Of a stretch of 64,000 nucleotides of DNA, positions 18,449 through 28,382 are shown in pieces. Below the pieces are notes generated by a model. That model saw only the letters and a program-made list of their open reading frames with translations, had not been told where the DNA came from and did no database searches. Position 1 is the stretch's first letter. Each line of letters opens with the position of its first letter. A program made the position numbers and the translations under genes. Source of the DNA: Pseudolabrys sp. FHR47. Lineage in GTDB: Bacteria; Pseudomonadota; Alphaproteobacteria; Rhizobiales; Xanthobacteraceae. The stretch is from contig NZ_CP039740.1 in the NCBI RefSeq assembly GCF_005153485.1, forward strand, positions 1-64,000, in the 5' to 3' direction.

Positions 18449-19576
18449 GTGGTGCGTAGGATCATCCGGCAAGGCGGATGGGCTGTGGCGTTAGCGTGTG
18501 CCGCGTGCGCCATGCCTGATTCAAAACTCCCGGACCTGCCCAAAGACATCGTGGCGGCGGAGCAGCGCGCGCAGCAGATCGCCCAGCTGCGCAAATATTA
18601 CAGCGAGCGGCACCGCGTCGATTCCGTCGCCTTCCGTATCCGCACCGCCAATGTCGCCGATTGCAAAGACCGCATTGCCGCCCAGATCGGGCTCACGGCC
18701 GCGACGCCGCGCAGCCTGCCGCGTCGGTATCAGTCCTACATCAGCGAAGCGCTGAGCATCGGCTGGAGCCGGCCAACCGCGATTTCCGTCGTCGAGGGTT
18801 CGCCCGCCGCGAAAGCGGGCCTCGCTGCCGGCGACGAGATCATCGCGCTCAACGGCGAACTCATTCCGACATGGGGCACGGCCAACTGGATGTGGCGCAA
18901 GATTGCCGAGAAGGGCACCGATCCGGTTCGGCTTGACGTCCGGCGCGACGGTGTCGATCGCACGGTCACGGTGACCCCGGAGATGGGCTGCTCCATCCCG
19001 GTCGAGTATCATGTCGATGAAACGATCAATGCGTCCGCATCCGATTTGAAAATCGTGATCAACTCGGGCTTCCTGGCACTGACCCAGACAGATGCCGAGC
19101 TGGCCATGGTCATCGGCCATGAGCTGGCCCACTCCAATCTCGGCCATCTCGACAAGCAGCGCTGGAACACGCTTCTCGGCGCGGCGGCAGGCGCGGCGAT
19201 CGATATCGGCATCCAGGCCGGCGGCGTATCGACTGGCGGCGCCTTTCGCCGGCAATTCGGCGGACTGGGATCGTTGGCTTATAGCGCCAGTTTCGAACGC
19301 GAAGCCGATTATGTTGGCACTTATTACGCAGCTCGCGCAGGCTACGACACCAAAGGTACCGAGGACATCTGGCGGCGCATGGCCTTTGTCCACCCGCACA
19401 GCATCCTCAACGCCAGGACCCATCCGATCACGGCGGTGCGTTTCGTGCAGATTCAGAAAACCACGGCCGAGATCGAGGACAAGAGGCGCAAGGGGCTGCC
19501 GTTGAAGCCGGCGCTGAAAACTCTTGCCAGCGCATCTTCGGCGCAAGCGGCGGCCGAAGAAATCGCACAGCGATGA
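18449..19576 (+). CDS. PDZ-containing M48-family metalloprotease, exported
   Basis: A 375-residue envelope protease. The N-terminus is a basic stretch and a hydrophobic segment with Cys residues (ALACAACAM) that could be a signal peptide or an atypical lipobox. A PDZ domain follows at about residues 90-180 (ISVVEGSPAAKAGLAAGDEIIALNG), then an M48 domain with the zinc motif HELAH near residue 224 and the third ligand Glu in EREADYVG. Tandem GTG codons at 18449/18452 after GGGGCGGGGG are preferred. A TTG at 18389 would add a segment unlike a signal peptide. A PDZ domain ahead of M48 suggests a quality-control role in the periplasm, which is inferred. Confidence 0.85.
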   Translation: MVRRIIRQGGWAVALACAACAMPDSKLPDLPKDIVAAEQRAQQIAQLRKYYSERHRVDSVAFRIRTANVADCKDRIAAQIGLTAATPRSLPRRYQSYISEALSIGWSRPTAISVVEGSPAAKAGLAAGDEIIALNGELIPTWGTANWMWRKIAEKGTDPVRLDVRRDGVDRTVTVTPEMGCSIPVEYHVDETINASASDLKIVINSGFLALTQTDAELAMVIGHELAHSNLGHLDKQRWNTLLGAAAGAAIDIGIQAGGVSTGGAFRRQFGGLGSLAYSASFEREADYVGTYYAARAGYDTKGTEDIWRRMAFVHPHSILNARTHPITAVRFVQIQKTTAEIEDKRRKGLPLKPALKTLASASSAQAAAEEIAQR

Positions 19577-19582
19577 TCGAGT

Positions 19583-20020
19583 TTATTTGCAGCCTTTCTC
19601 GCTGAAGCAGATGGTCTGCAATTCCGGCCACGGCTTGTAGGCCGCCTTGCCGCACTGCTCGGGCTTTGCGTCGATCAACTGAGTGAGATGCCCGCCGTAG
19701 AAGAAGCCGATGCGATCCTTGATACCGGTATATTCGCGGTTCATGTTGCGCGAATTGCTGCGCACACAAACGGCATAGCGCTGTTCGCGGCTACCCTGCG
19801 TCAGGAACGGCTCGGTGATGAATGCGTCGCGAATATTGGTCGGATCGTCGAGCTCTTTCTGCAGCGTGTAGATGATCTCGGTCTTGTAGTCCTTCGGGAA
19901 CAGGTTCGGATCGGGCTCGGCATTTTTCTTGCCGTCACCCGAACAGGCTGCAAGTCCCGCCAACGCCAAAACAAGAGCGATGGCGGACGTTCCGAAGTGC
20001 GGTTTGCTGGCGCCGTGCAT
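19583..20020 (-). CDS. Small lipoprotein of unknown function
   Basis: A 145-residue lipoprotein. The signal sequence ends in a lipobox LAAC at about residue 26, followed by a charged linker. The mature domain has several Cys (YAVCVRS, EQCGKAA, TICFSEKGC) and a YKTEIIYTLQKEL helix. The ATG at 20020 is preferred over one six codons upstream. It is convergent with the M48 protease gene, only six bases apart, and lies downstream of the CMD-family gene on the same strand. Confidence 0.72.
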   Translation of the reverse strand: MHGASKPHFGTSAIALVLALAGLAACSGDGKKNAEPDPNLFPKDYKTEIIYTLQKELDDPTNIRDAFITEPFLTQGSREQRYAVCVRSNSRNMNREYTGIKDRIGFFYGGHLTQLIDAKPEQCGKAAYKPWPELQTICFSEKGCK

Positions 20021-20040
20021 GACTTCGATCTCCCGCAACT

Positions 20041-20631
20041 TTAGCCGTGGCGTCCCGGCGTCCAGCCATGATGCACCAAATTACGCTCACCGGCCGATAC
20101 GCCGATCGGCTCCAGGGTCGTTGCCATGGAGTCGTTCCATCGATTGAGGTAGCCGAAGAGCGCAACGACGCCGATAATTTCGACGATTTCGTCGTCGGTC
20201 CAGTGCCGTTTCAGCGCCTGCGCAATTTCGGGCGTGACGCCGTTGGGTACACTGGCTGCAGCGAGCGCAAAGTCGAAGGCTGCCTTCTCGGCATCGGTGA
20301 ACAGCGAACTATTCGCATAATCGTAGATCGCATTCATGCGCTCTGGGGTCGATCCGAAACGCTCGGCCGCAAGGATGGTATGGGCCTGGCAGTAGCGGCA
20401 GCCTGCGGCCTGCGAGGCAACAAAGCCAATCAACCGCTTCTGCTCGGCCGTGACCCGGCCGAGATTTTCCATCACCGCCTTGTTCAGCTCGGTGAAGGCG
20501 CGGGCGATTTTGGGCCTCCGCTGCATGGTCAGCACGCTGTTCGGCACGGTGCCGAGCGGGCCACGAAAGAACTGGATCAGATCGATCAGCTCCGGGTCGT
20601 GATCTTCGGGCAACGGATCGACCAGCGGCAT
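20041..20631 (-). CDS. Carboxymuconolactone decarboxylase-family (AhpD-like) protein
   Basis: A 196-residue alpha-helical CMD/AhpD-fold protein. The AhpD-type redox motif is visible as GCRYCQAHT, with Cys-x-x-Cys and a downstream His, in the order expected of peroxidase-like members. Helices such as LNKAVMENLGRVTAEQKRLI and DDEIVEIIGVVALFGYLNRW fit the fold. It starts three bases after the argG stop, so it is probably transcribed with argG. The role is likely antioxidant or a small-molecule reaction, not settled. Confidence 0.85.
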   Translation of the reverse strand: MPLVDPLPEDHDPELIDLIQFFRGPLGTVPNSVLTMQRRPKIARAFTELNKAVMENLGRVTAEQKRLIGFVASQAAGCRYCQAHTILAAERFGSTPERMNAIYDYANSSLFTDAEKAAFDFALAAASVPNGVTPEIAQALKRHWTDDEIVEIIGVVALFGYLNRWNDSMATTLEPIGVSAGERNLVHHGWTPGRHG

Positions 20632-20634
20632 CGG

Positions 20635-21882
<1,248 letters not shown>

Positions 21883-22055
21883 ACGCATTGCCTATCGTGG
21901 ATAAGGCCGGCGCGTGGAGCAACCAGCCGAAATGAAGGATTGGCGCGGACTATAGGGCGCTTGCCGCAAGGCGCAAGCGATGAGCGTACGGGACAGGCTC
22001 CAGCAGCACGTCCGCTGACACCCTCGCAACATATTGATATTAAAAGGCTTTGCGG

Positions 22056-22376
22056 CTAGTCGGTAACGTCCTGAAAGACGTCCATTTCCGCCGAGCCGGC
22101 CAGCAGCGTACGCCAGCCCTGCAGAAAGCCGCGCACCATCGGATCGCTGGAGATCTTCTGCCGGTTGAGTTCGAGGGCGGCATTTGCCTCATACTCGACC
22201 TCGATCACGAACTGCGCCGGATCGTCGACATTCTGCAAAAAGCGGACCTGGGCGCCACCGAGGGCGCGGTAGAAGGGGGCGGTGCTCTTCACCAGAGACA
22301 GAACCTGCGCAGGATCGCCGAGCGCCCTGATCTTCATTTGCAGGACGCGGTGCAGGGTTTCCTGCTCTTCCGCCAT
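22056..22376 (-). CDS. Hypothetical protein, possible alpha-beta barrel
   Basis: A 106-residue cytoplasmic protein with alternating strands and helices: LQMKIRAL, then a helix, VRFLQNVDDPAQFVIEVEYE, then helices. This pattern resembles a ferredoxin-like or dimeric alpha-beta barrel fold. No motif identifies a reaction. It lies between argG and the PAP2 gene, all on the minus strand. Confidence 0.6.
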   Translation of the reverse strand: MAEEQETLHRVLQMKIRALGDPAQVLSLVKSTAPFYRALGGAQVRFLQNVDDPAQFVIEVEYEANAALELNRQKISSDPMVRGFLQGWRTLLAGSAEMDVFQDVTD

Positions 22377-22463
22377 CGACGCCTCCGACGCTCAAGCGGC
22401 ACGTCTTGCCGCCATCGGCACTGTAGGCCAATCGGCGCGCAATACCAGTGCGCGTGGCGCAAG

Positions 22464-23297
22464 TCACCACCAGCCGGAGCGGCGCTTGACCTTGGGATCG
22501 TCGTTGGCCTCGGTCGGCGGGCCGGCGATCTCGGTCGCGACACGGTAACCGAACCAGTTCGTCATGCGGCGCCAGCGTGCGGAGAAGCGTTCGAGGCGAC
22601 GTTCGGAAGCTTCTTCGCTGAGGCGCGTCGACGGCCAGCGGAAGATCACCGCATAAGCGAGCCAGATGATCAAGAACGTGAAGACGCCGGCAAAGATTGC
22701 GTCGCTGGCGAAATGGCCGCCGGCCATGATGCGCACAATGGCCATACCGGTGCCGAGCACCAGCGCGGCGCCGACCGCGACAGCGCGATACGGCGGCGGC
22801 ACCAGCACTGCCGGTGCAATCGTCCACACCGCGCCCGCCACGTCACCCGACACGAACGCGCAATTGCTGCCGCAGCCGCCGCGCGGATCCCACCATGGCG
22901 TAAATATCTCGCTGCCGCCCAATTGCGGCACGTCGATCGGCCGCGACCGGCTCCAGCCTTCTTTCAACACCACGTTGACAAGGAGGCCCGGACCAAGCGC
23001 CATGGTCACGGCCAGGAACAGCACGGCGCGCCCCGACACGAGCGAGCGGCGCTTGGGAAACACCAGCTTGAAGCCGAGCGCAAGCAACGCACCAACCATA
23101 ATAATGGTGCCGACCCAGAGGCCAGCATCGCGCGCGATCATCAGCGGCGGATAGATTCGCCAGCCGAAATGGTTACCGTTGATCGTGTGCTCATAAAACA
23201 CGCGCGAGATGGCGATATCGAGCTCAGGGAACAGGCCGAACACCAGCCCGGCCACGACGCCGATGCCGAGCGCGATGTAAAGTCCGGTTCTGCCCAT
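22464..23297 (-). CDS. PAP2-family phosphatase-like membrane protein
   Basis: A 277-residue polytopic protein of the PAP2 superfamily, whose members remove phosphate from lipids or related molecules at the membrane. The three signature regions are recognisable: KEGWSRSRP (K-x6-RP), the second motif reading FVSGD where PSGH is usual, and VRIMAGGHFASDAIF (R-x5-H-x3-D). The catalytic His of the second motif is therefore replaced by Asp, while the nucleophilic His of motif 3 is kept. The ATG at 23297 is preferred. Lipid or lipid A-type phosphatase function is inferred only. Confidence 0.82.
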   Translation of the reverse strand: MGRTGLYIALGIGVVAGLVFGLFPELDIAISRVFYEHTINGNHFGWRIYPPLMIARDAGLWVGTIIMVGALLALGFKLVFPKRRSLVSGRAVLFLAVTMALGPGLLVNVVLKEGWSRSRPIDVPQLGGSEIFTPWWDPRGGCGSNCAFVSGDVAGAVWTIAPAVLVPPPYRAVAVGAALVLGTGMAIVRIMAGGHFASDAIFAGVFTFLIIWLAYAVIFRWPSTRLSEEASERRLERFSARWRRMTNWFGYRVATEIAGPPTEANDDPKVKRRSGWW

Positions 23298-23377
23298 GAG
23301 CCTGCTCATCGCCGCAGGCTGTAGCCGAGACCGCCGAAAATGGAAAGTCGCCGCCCACCCCTCTATAATGAGCCATC

Positions 23378-23992
23378 ATGACGCAGCAGCCATCGCTCGA
23401 TTTCTGGTTCGAGTTCGCCTCGACCTACTCCTATCCAGCCGCGGCACGCATCGGCCGCCTCGCGCAAGCACGTGGCGTGGCGTTGCGCTGGCGGCCTTTT
23501 CTGCTGGGGCCGGTGTTCAAGCAGAACGGTTGGACCACCTCGCCCTTCAACCTCTATCCGGCCAAGGGCCGCTATATGTGGCGCGACCTCGACCGCATCT
23601 GCGGAGCGCTCGGGCTGCCTTTCTCAGAGCCGCCGCAATTTCCGCAGAACACGATCCTGCCGGCCCGCGTCGCGCTCATCGCTTTTGACGAAGGTTGGGG
23701 CGAGGCCTTCACCAACGCGGTCTATCGCGCGCAGTTCGGAGACAGAAAGAATATCGGCGAGCAGGAGACGGTCGCTTCGATCGTTCGCGACCTGGGCAAG
23801 TCCCCCGATGATGTCATAGCGCGGGCGCAATCCGACGCCACCAAGCTGCGCCTGCGCGAGCAGACCGACGAAGCGATCAGCCTGGGCATCTTCGGCGCGC
23901 CGAGCTTCATCACCGCGGATGGCGAGCTGTTCTGGGGCAATGATCGATTGGAAGATGCGCTGGACTGGGCGCTTTCGCGCACGCCGCGCTAG
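23378..23992 (+). CDS. 2-hydroxychromene-2-carboxylate isomerase family (DsbA-like) protein
   Basis: A 204-residue thioredoxin-fold protein of the HCCA isomerase/kappa-GST group. The start LDFWFEFASTYSYPAA is characteristic, with Ser/Thr where DsbA has its Cys. It is followed by WRPFLLGPVFKQNGW and a C-terminal GIFGAPSFITADGELFWGNDRL. True isomerases act in naphthalene breakdown using glutathione. No other such genes are nearby, so the actual substrate may differ. Its last four bases overlap the convergent membrane-protein gene. Confidence 0.87.
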   Translation: MTQQPSLDFWFEFASTYSYPAAARIGRLAQARGVALRWRPFLLGPVFKQNGWTTSPFNLYPAKGRYMWRDLDRICGALGLPFSEPPQFPQNTILPARVALIAFDEGWGEAFTNAVYRAQFGDRKNIGEQETVASIVRDLGKSPDDVIARAQSDATKLRLREQTDEAISLGIFGAPSFITADGELFWGNDRLEDALDWALSRTPR

Positions 23993-24435
23993 GCACGCTC
24001 GCGCCAGCGCCCGGCATTGCGGCCGGCGAGCAGCCAGTAGACCAGCCCGAACACCGCGCCAGCGGCGGCGGCGATCTGCAGATCGTGCGACACGACCGGC
24101 GGCGGATGGTCGATCGACTCTTCATAGGATGGCGGCGCAAAGCCGGCACCGTAATAGCCAAGCATCAGCATCGCCACGCCGCCGAGCATGTTGAGCGCGA
24201 GCGAGCGGATCTTGAAGGTCTCGCCGAGCGCGATGAGGATGAGCATCGGCAGGATGCTCACCGCGCCTGTGCCGGTCGCGCCGATGAAGGCCGTGCCCCA
24301 GAAGAACACGCGCTCGACCGGATCGCCGGAAACGCTGCTCCACTGCGTGCCGAGAAGGCCGAAGGCAATGGCAATGCCTGCCGCCATGCTGGCGAGGACG
24401 ACGGCGAAAAAGATGACGAAGATGCGGCCAATCAT
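23989..24435 (-). CDS. Hypothetical membrane protein
   Basis: A 148-residue protein with four hydrophobic segments (about residues 4-24, 40-70, 76-95 and 120-140) and a short PPSYEESIDHPPP loop. No recognised family. The alternative start is two codons upstream. It overlaps the end of the HCCA isomerase-like gene by four bases and lies downstream of rlmN with a dispersed repeat between them. Confidence 0.65.
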   Translation of the reverse strand: MIGRIFVIFFAVVLASMAAGIAIAFGLLGTQWSSVSGDPVERVFFWGTAFIGATGTGAVSILPMLILIALGETFKIRSLALNMLGGVAMLMLGYYGAGFAPPSYEESIDHPPPVVSHDLQIAAAAGAVFGLVYWLLAGRNAGRWRERA

Positions 24436-24450
24436 TGCCATTAGTTTTTC

Positions 24451-24500
24451 TTGCGCATGATCTTGTCCGAAAACCGGTTCCCACTTTTCGGGATCATGCG
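24451..24500. repeat. GCATGATC...GGATCATGC interspersed repeat
   Basis: An imperfect palindrome with GCGCATGATC and GATCATGCGC ends around a CCGAAAACCGGTT centre. A near-identical copy lies at 42646-42697. Confidence 0.85.
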
Positions 24501-24501
24501 C

Positions 24502-25731
24502 TTACTCATCCGTCATCGCCATGGCGCGCAGCGCCATGCGCTCGCGCGCGGAGAGCTTTTCGGTCGCGCTCTTGAGTTGGCCGCAGGCAGCGAGAATATC
24601 GCGGCCACGCGGCGTGCGCACCGGCGAGGCATAGCCGGCATCGAACACGACCTGCGAGAATTTCTCGATCTGCTCCCAATCCGAACACTCGTACTTCGTG
24701 CCGGGCCAGGGATTGAACGGGATGAGATTGATCTTGGCCGGAATGCCTTTGAGCAGCTTGATCAGCGCCTTGGCGTCGGCGATGGAATCGTTGACGCCCT
24801 TGAGCATCACATATTCGAACGTGATGCGCTTGGCGTTCGACGCACCGGGATAGTTGCGGCACGCTTCCATCAGTTCGGCGATCGGATATTTGCGGTTGAG
24901 CGGCACGAGTTCGTTGCGCAGCTCGTCGCGCACGGCGTGCAGCGAGATCGCCAGCATGCAACCGATTTCGGCGCCGGCTTTGACGATGTTCGGCACAACG
25001 CCGGAGGTTGACAAGGTGATGCGGCGCTTGGAAATGCCGATGCCGTCGCCATCCGACATGATCAGCAGCGCGTCGCGCACCGCGTCGAAATTATAAAGCG
25101 GCTCGCCCATGCCCATCATGACGATATTGGTGACGCAGCGCTCGCCGGAGGGAATGACACCGTCGGTGGGGCGGGTACCCCCCGGCCAGTCACCCAGACG
25201 GTCACGCGCGGCCAGCACCTGACCGACGATCTCGCCAGCGGTGAGATTGCGCACCAGACGTTGCGTGCCGGTATGGCAGAAGGCGCAGGTCAGCGTGCAA
25301 CCAACCTGGCTCGAAACACAGAGCGTGCCGCGCTCGGTGTCGGGGATGTAGACGCACTCGACATCGTGTGGCAGCTTGGAATCCTTGTCGCCCGGCAGCC
25401 GCAGCAGCCATTTGCGCGTGCCATCGACCGAGACCTGCTCGGCGATCACTTCGGGGCGGTCGACCGTGTAGCGCTCGGCGAGCTTCGTGCGCAGCTCCTT
25501 CGACATCGACGTCATGTCGTCGAAAGAAGTGACGCCGCGGAAATAGGTCCAGTGCCAGAACTGCTGGGCGCGCATCTTGCGCTGCGCCGGCGGCACGCCG
25601 AGTTCGCCGAACACATCGGCGAGCTGCGCCCGCGACAGGCCGACCAGCGACGGCTTGTCCGGCGCGACATAGGCCTCGAGCGGCGTCTTTTCGACGAAAC
25701 CGGCGGGGGCAGTGGTTTGAACCAAACTCAT
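24502..25731 (-). CDS. rlmN: Dual-specificity 23S rRNA/tRNA adenine-2 methyltransferase
   Basis: A radical-SAM enzyme that methylates C2 of A2503 in 23S rRNA and A37 of some tRNAs. The 409-residue protein has the radical-SAM CxxxCxxC motif in [12 protein letters not shown] and the preceding SSQVGC. It also has [55 protein letters not shown] and the C-terminal [11 protein letters not shown] holding the resolving Cys. The IalB gene upstream is on the same strand but separated by a repeat cluster. Confidence 0.96.
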   Translation of the reverse strand: MSLVQTTAPAGFVEKTPLEAYVAPDKPSLVGLSRAQLADVFGELGVPPAQRKMRAQQFWHWTYFRGVTSFDDMTSMSKELRTKLAERYTVDRPEVIAEQVSVDGTRKWLLRLPGDKDSKLPHDVECVYIPDTERGTLCVSSQVGCTLTCAFCHTGTQRLVRNLTAGEIVGQVLAARDRLGDWPGGTRPTDGVIPSGERCVTNIVMMGMGEPLYNFDAVRDALLIMSDGDGIGISKRRITLSTSGVVPNIVKAGAEIGCMLAISLHAVRDELRNELVPLNRKYPIAELMEACRNYPGASNAKRITFEYVMLKGVNDSIADAKALIKLLKGIPAKINLIPFNPWPGTKYECSDWEQIEKFSQVVFDAGYASPVRTPRGRDILAACGQLKSATEKLSARERMALRAMAMTDE

Positions 25732-25784
25732 CACATCTCACTGGCAGCAGTTGAGTGCCGAGCGTTGCCGCTTGCGCACTTTGC

Positions 25785-25928
25785 CCTCTCCCCTTGGGGG
25801 AGAGGGTGGCGAGCGCAGAGCGATAGCGCGCGCGAGCCGGGAGAGGGGTTAAGAAATCAGGTCAGCAACCCCTCTCCCGCCCTCGCATCGCTCGGGCACC
25901 CTCTCCCCGTTGGGGAGAGGGGAAAGAG
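25785..25928. repeat. CTCTCCC-type palindromic repeats
   Basis: Paired inverted repeats around CCCTCTCCCC/GGGGAGAGGG and CCTCTCCCG/CGGGAGAGG cores, the same family as at 4980-5112. They occupy the gap between rlmN and the IalB gene. Confidence 0.85.
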
Positions 25929-25963
25929 GCGCCGAGCGACGCCTTATATAATCACGGGCGCTG

Positions 25964-26509
25964 CTATTTACACTCCGCCGCGACCTTGTCGAGGGCGTCG
26001 GCGATGCCCCGTAGCGAGTAGGTATCAGTGGTCTTGGTGCCGCGCCCGGACTCGCTTTTTACGACCAGCGTCGAGCCCTTGCGCATGGCGTCCACCATCT
26101 GGCCCTCTTCGCCGGCGTTCTTGACCCAGGCGCCGTCGTTCTGCGTGTACAGCACGAACGATCGGGCATCGACGGTCGCGCTAGCGTCGTGATTGGGCTT
26201 CTGCGGATAGCCGACGATCAGCGACACCTCGTTCGTCACCTTTTCGGACGGGCGAGTGGAAACGAAGGCATAGGACGCATCACGATTGCGGCCGGCGGGG
26301 TCGGTCACGGCGGAGGTGGGCTTCGACAGGGCGAAGCAGACCTTCTTGCCGCCCGGGGTCGCCGTATAGGCTCCCCAATCGCCGAACTGGCCGAGCAATA
26401 CGGCCTGTTCCGCAGGGTCCTTCTTCTGGGCAAGCGCTGGATTCATGGAGATTGCGACCAACGCCGCGGTGGCGGCGGTCAGGACAATCGCGGGGCTTGG
26501 GTGTTTCAT
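25964..26509 (-). CDS. Invasion-associated locus B (IalB) family protein
   Basis: A 181-residue exported protein of the IalB family, named from Bartonella but common in free-living relatives. The N-terminus is a signal peptide ending at about PALA-Q. The mature domain has FGDWGAYTATPGGKKVCFALSKPT and a second Cys at the very end (AAECK), probably a disulfide. ARSFVLYTQNDGAWVK and the KGSTLVVKSESGRGT strand fit the family. The exact job in the periplasm is unknown. Confidence 0.87.
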   Translation of the reverse strand: MKHPSPAIVLTAATAALVAISMNPALAQKKDPAEQAVLLGQFGDWGAYTATPGGKKVCFALSKPTSAVTDPAGRNRDASYAFVSTRPSEKVTNEVSLIVGYPQKPNHDASATVDARSFVLYTQNDGAWVKNAGEEGQMVDAMRKGSTLVVKSESGRGTKTTDTYSLRGIADALDKVAAECK

Positions 26510-26743
26510 TCTCTTCGGGCCCTACCGTTTGAATGGAACGACGCGTGGCACGCCGCCTCAATTTCAGGGAGATATCAACCGCCTAGGGGTCAATATCGGC
26601 ATAGTGAAGGCACCAAATCGCCTTCTTTGCCCACCTTACCCAGCAAAGGTTAATGGGGCCATGCCCTCGAAATGTGCAGGTATTCGGGTCTGCAGACCGG
26701 GCCGTGCTAGAGAAATGCTTACCCCAGGCCAACACGGACGCCC

Positions 26744-27718
26744 ATGAAAGCCCTGCTCTGCACCCATTACGGAACTCCCGAGGAACTTCAACTGGCCGAC
26801 CTGCCCGATCCTGTACCCCAGGCCGGCGAGATCGTGGTCCGCGTTAAGGCGGCGGCGCTGAACTTCTTCGATACGCTGATCATCCAGGGCAAGTACCAGA
26901 CCAAGCCAGCCTTCCCCTTCTCGCCGTCGGCGGAATTCGCCGGCGTGGTCGAAAGCGTCGGCCCCGGCGTGAGCGACTTCAAGGCGGGCGACCGCGTGCT
27001 CGGCTTCACCGGTTATGGCGCGGCACGCGAATTGATCGCGGTGCCGGCGCAAGCGCTGACACCGATCCCCGATGAACTCGACTTCGATCGGGCCGCCGGC
27101 CTGTGCGTCACCTACGGCACCACGCTCTACGCTTTGAAGAACCGCGCGCACTTGAAACCCGGCGAAACGCTGGCGGTGCTCGGCGCGTCTGGCGGTGTCG
27201 GCCTGGCCGCGATCGAGATCGGCAAGCTCATGGGCGCGCGGGTGATCGCCTGCGCGTCGTCGCCGGAGAAACTCGACTTCGCGCGCAAACATGGCGCCGA
27301 TGAAGGCATCGACTACGCGACGGAGAATCTCAAGGATGGGCTGCGCCGCGTGACGGGCGGCACAGGCGCCGATGTGATCTATGATCCGGTCGGCGGCGCT
27401 TATGCCGAAGCGGCGCTGCGCGGCATCGCCTGGGAAGGACGTTATCTGGTCATCGGTTTTGCCGCCGGCGACATCCCGAAAGTGCCGTTCAATCTGTATC
27501 TCCTGAAGAGCGCCAATGTGCTCGGCGTGTTCTGGGGCGCGTGGACCGAGCGCGATCCGGATGGGCACCGCGCCAACACCGCGCAATTGCTGAAATGGGC
27601 CGCCGAGGGGCATTTGTCGTCGCATGTCCATGCGGTCTATCCGCTGAGCGAGGCTGCCGCTGCGCTCAGGGCAATTGCGGAGCGCAAGGTGATGGGCAAA
27701 GTGATTTTGCGGCCTTGA
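26744..27718 (+). CDS. NADPH:quinone oxidoreductase / zinc-free MDR-family enzyme
   Basis: A 324-residue medium-chain dehydrogenase/reductase of the quinone oxidoreductase type. The N-terminal GroES-like domain (MKALLCTHYGTPEELQLADLP, then FFDTLIIQGKYQ and FPFSPSAEFAGVVESVG) lacks the Cys/His zinc ligands of alcohol dehydrogenases. The Rossmann motif is VLGASGGVGLAAIEIGK, with LRGIAWEGRYLVIGFAAGDIP later. The ATG at 26744 fits the family. The substrate is probably a quinone or enone, not certain. Confidence 0.93.
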   Translation: MKALLCTHYGTPEELQLADLPDPVPQAGEIVVRVKAAALNFFDTLIIQGKYQTKPAFPFSPSAEFAGVVESVGPGVSDFKAGDRVLGFTGYGAARELIAVPAQALTPIPDELDFDRAAGLCVTYGTTLYALKNRAHLKPGETLAVLGASGGVGLAAIEIGKLMGARVIACASSPEKLDFARKHGADEGIDYATENLKDGLRRVTGGTGADVIYDPVGGAYAEAALRGIAWEGRYLVIGFAAGDIPKVPFNLYLLKSANVLGVFWGAWTERDPDGHRANTAQLLKWAAEGHLSSHVHAVYPLSEAAAALRAIAERKVMGKVILRP

Positions 27719-27774
27719 TCGAGTGCTCCGGATGCGCGTGTTTCATCGCCCCTGTTCTTGAAGGCCCGGGGCGG

Positions 27775-28178
27775 CCTGCCTTCCCTTCCGTTCCCCTCGG
27801 AGACGCCGAGGGGATGGAGCGCCGCGAGGCGCTCTTTTGATTTCGCGCCTTGCGGTGCGCGGTCTCTCCTTGCGATCGGAGAAACCCGCGCCCCACGGCG
27901 CTCCATCGCGGTGTCGTTACGACGACGGGCCGCGCTTCTGGCGGCTGATCCATCTTGCGATGGGTAGCGCTCACCATCAGCAAGCTCCTTGCAGGAGGTC
28001 ATAGTGCCTCCGGCATAGCAGTTTGCTTTTGCGCAAACTGCGTAAACTTGTTTGCGCGTGCCCCGTCGTCGCCCGAGCCCGGAGGTTGCGTTACCTCCCC
28101 CGGCCGCGGGCACCGCGCCCTGCTCCGTCAAAAGGACGCCTCTAGATGACGCCCTCGGCCGAGCAGGACGACGAAAGC
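27775..28178 (-). other. Hairpin-rich region downstream of a minus-strand promoter, possible structured RNA
   Basis: Reading leftward from the promoter-like module at 28178-28205, this 400-base stretch holds four perfect hairpins: 28081-28098 (GGAGGT stem), 28018-28041 (9-bp stem GCAGTTTGC), 27817-27834 (7-bp stem GAGCGCC, loop GCGA) and 27793-27813 (8-bp stem CCCCTCGG). The minus strand is open from 28131 to 27637, but the predicted peptide is Arg/Ala/Gly-rich, without recognisable domains, and runs into the antisense of the neighbouring oxidoreductase gene. A noncoding structured transcript or a composite repeat element is more likely than a protein. Confidence 0.4.
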
Positions 28179-28220
28179 CTATAATGTCCTAGGAATAAGA
28201 GTCAAGGACTATTTTCTGAC
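28177..28220 (-). promoter_or_regulatory. Promoter/operator-like module, copy 1
   Basis: On the minus strand TTGACT (28205-28200) and TATAGG (28183-28178) are 16 bases apart, an acceptable sigma-70 layout. The spacer contains the palindrome TCCTAGGA, a possible operator. The 44-base unit is repeated with three mismatches at 29403-29446. Confidence 0.5.
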
Positions 28221-28229
28221 GAACCCCGG

Positions 28230-28345
28230 AGGACCGTAGCCCGGGTGAAGCCAACCGGTTGGCGCGAAGCGCCGCCCGGCGGCGCAACCCGGGAAGAAAC
28301 CCTGCGCCGCACCCGGATTTCGCTGCGCTCCATCCGGGCTACGGG
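28230..28345. repeat. CCGGGTGAAG / ATCCGGGCTACG interspersed repeat, copy 1
   Basis: A composite repeat beginning GTAGCCCGGGTGAAG and ending ATCCGGGCTACGG, with inner inverted units. A second, shorter version is at 28935-29010. Confidence 0.8.
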
Positions 28346-28382
28346 GACCGATAATTGCGAGATCAAGGTTATCGGGAAGGAG

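Noticed and set aside
27637..28131. A 164-codon minus-strand protein
   Set aside because: Arg/Ala/Gly-rich with no domain. It covers hairpins and runs into the antisense of the oxidoreductase gene. Listed as a possible structured region instead.
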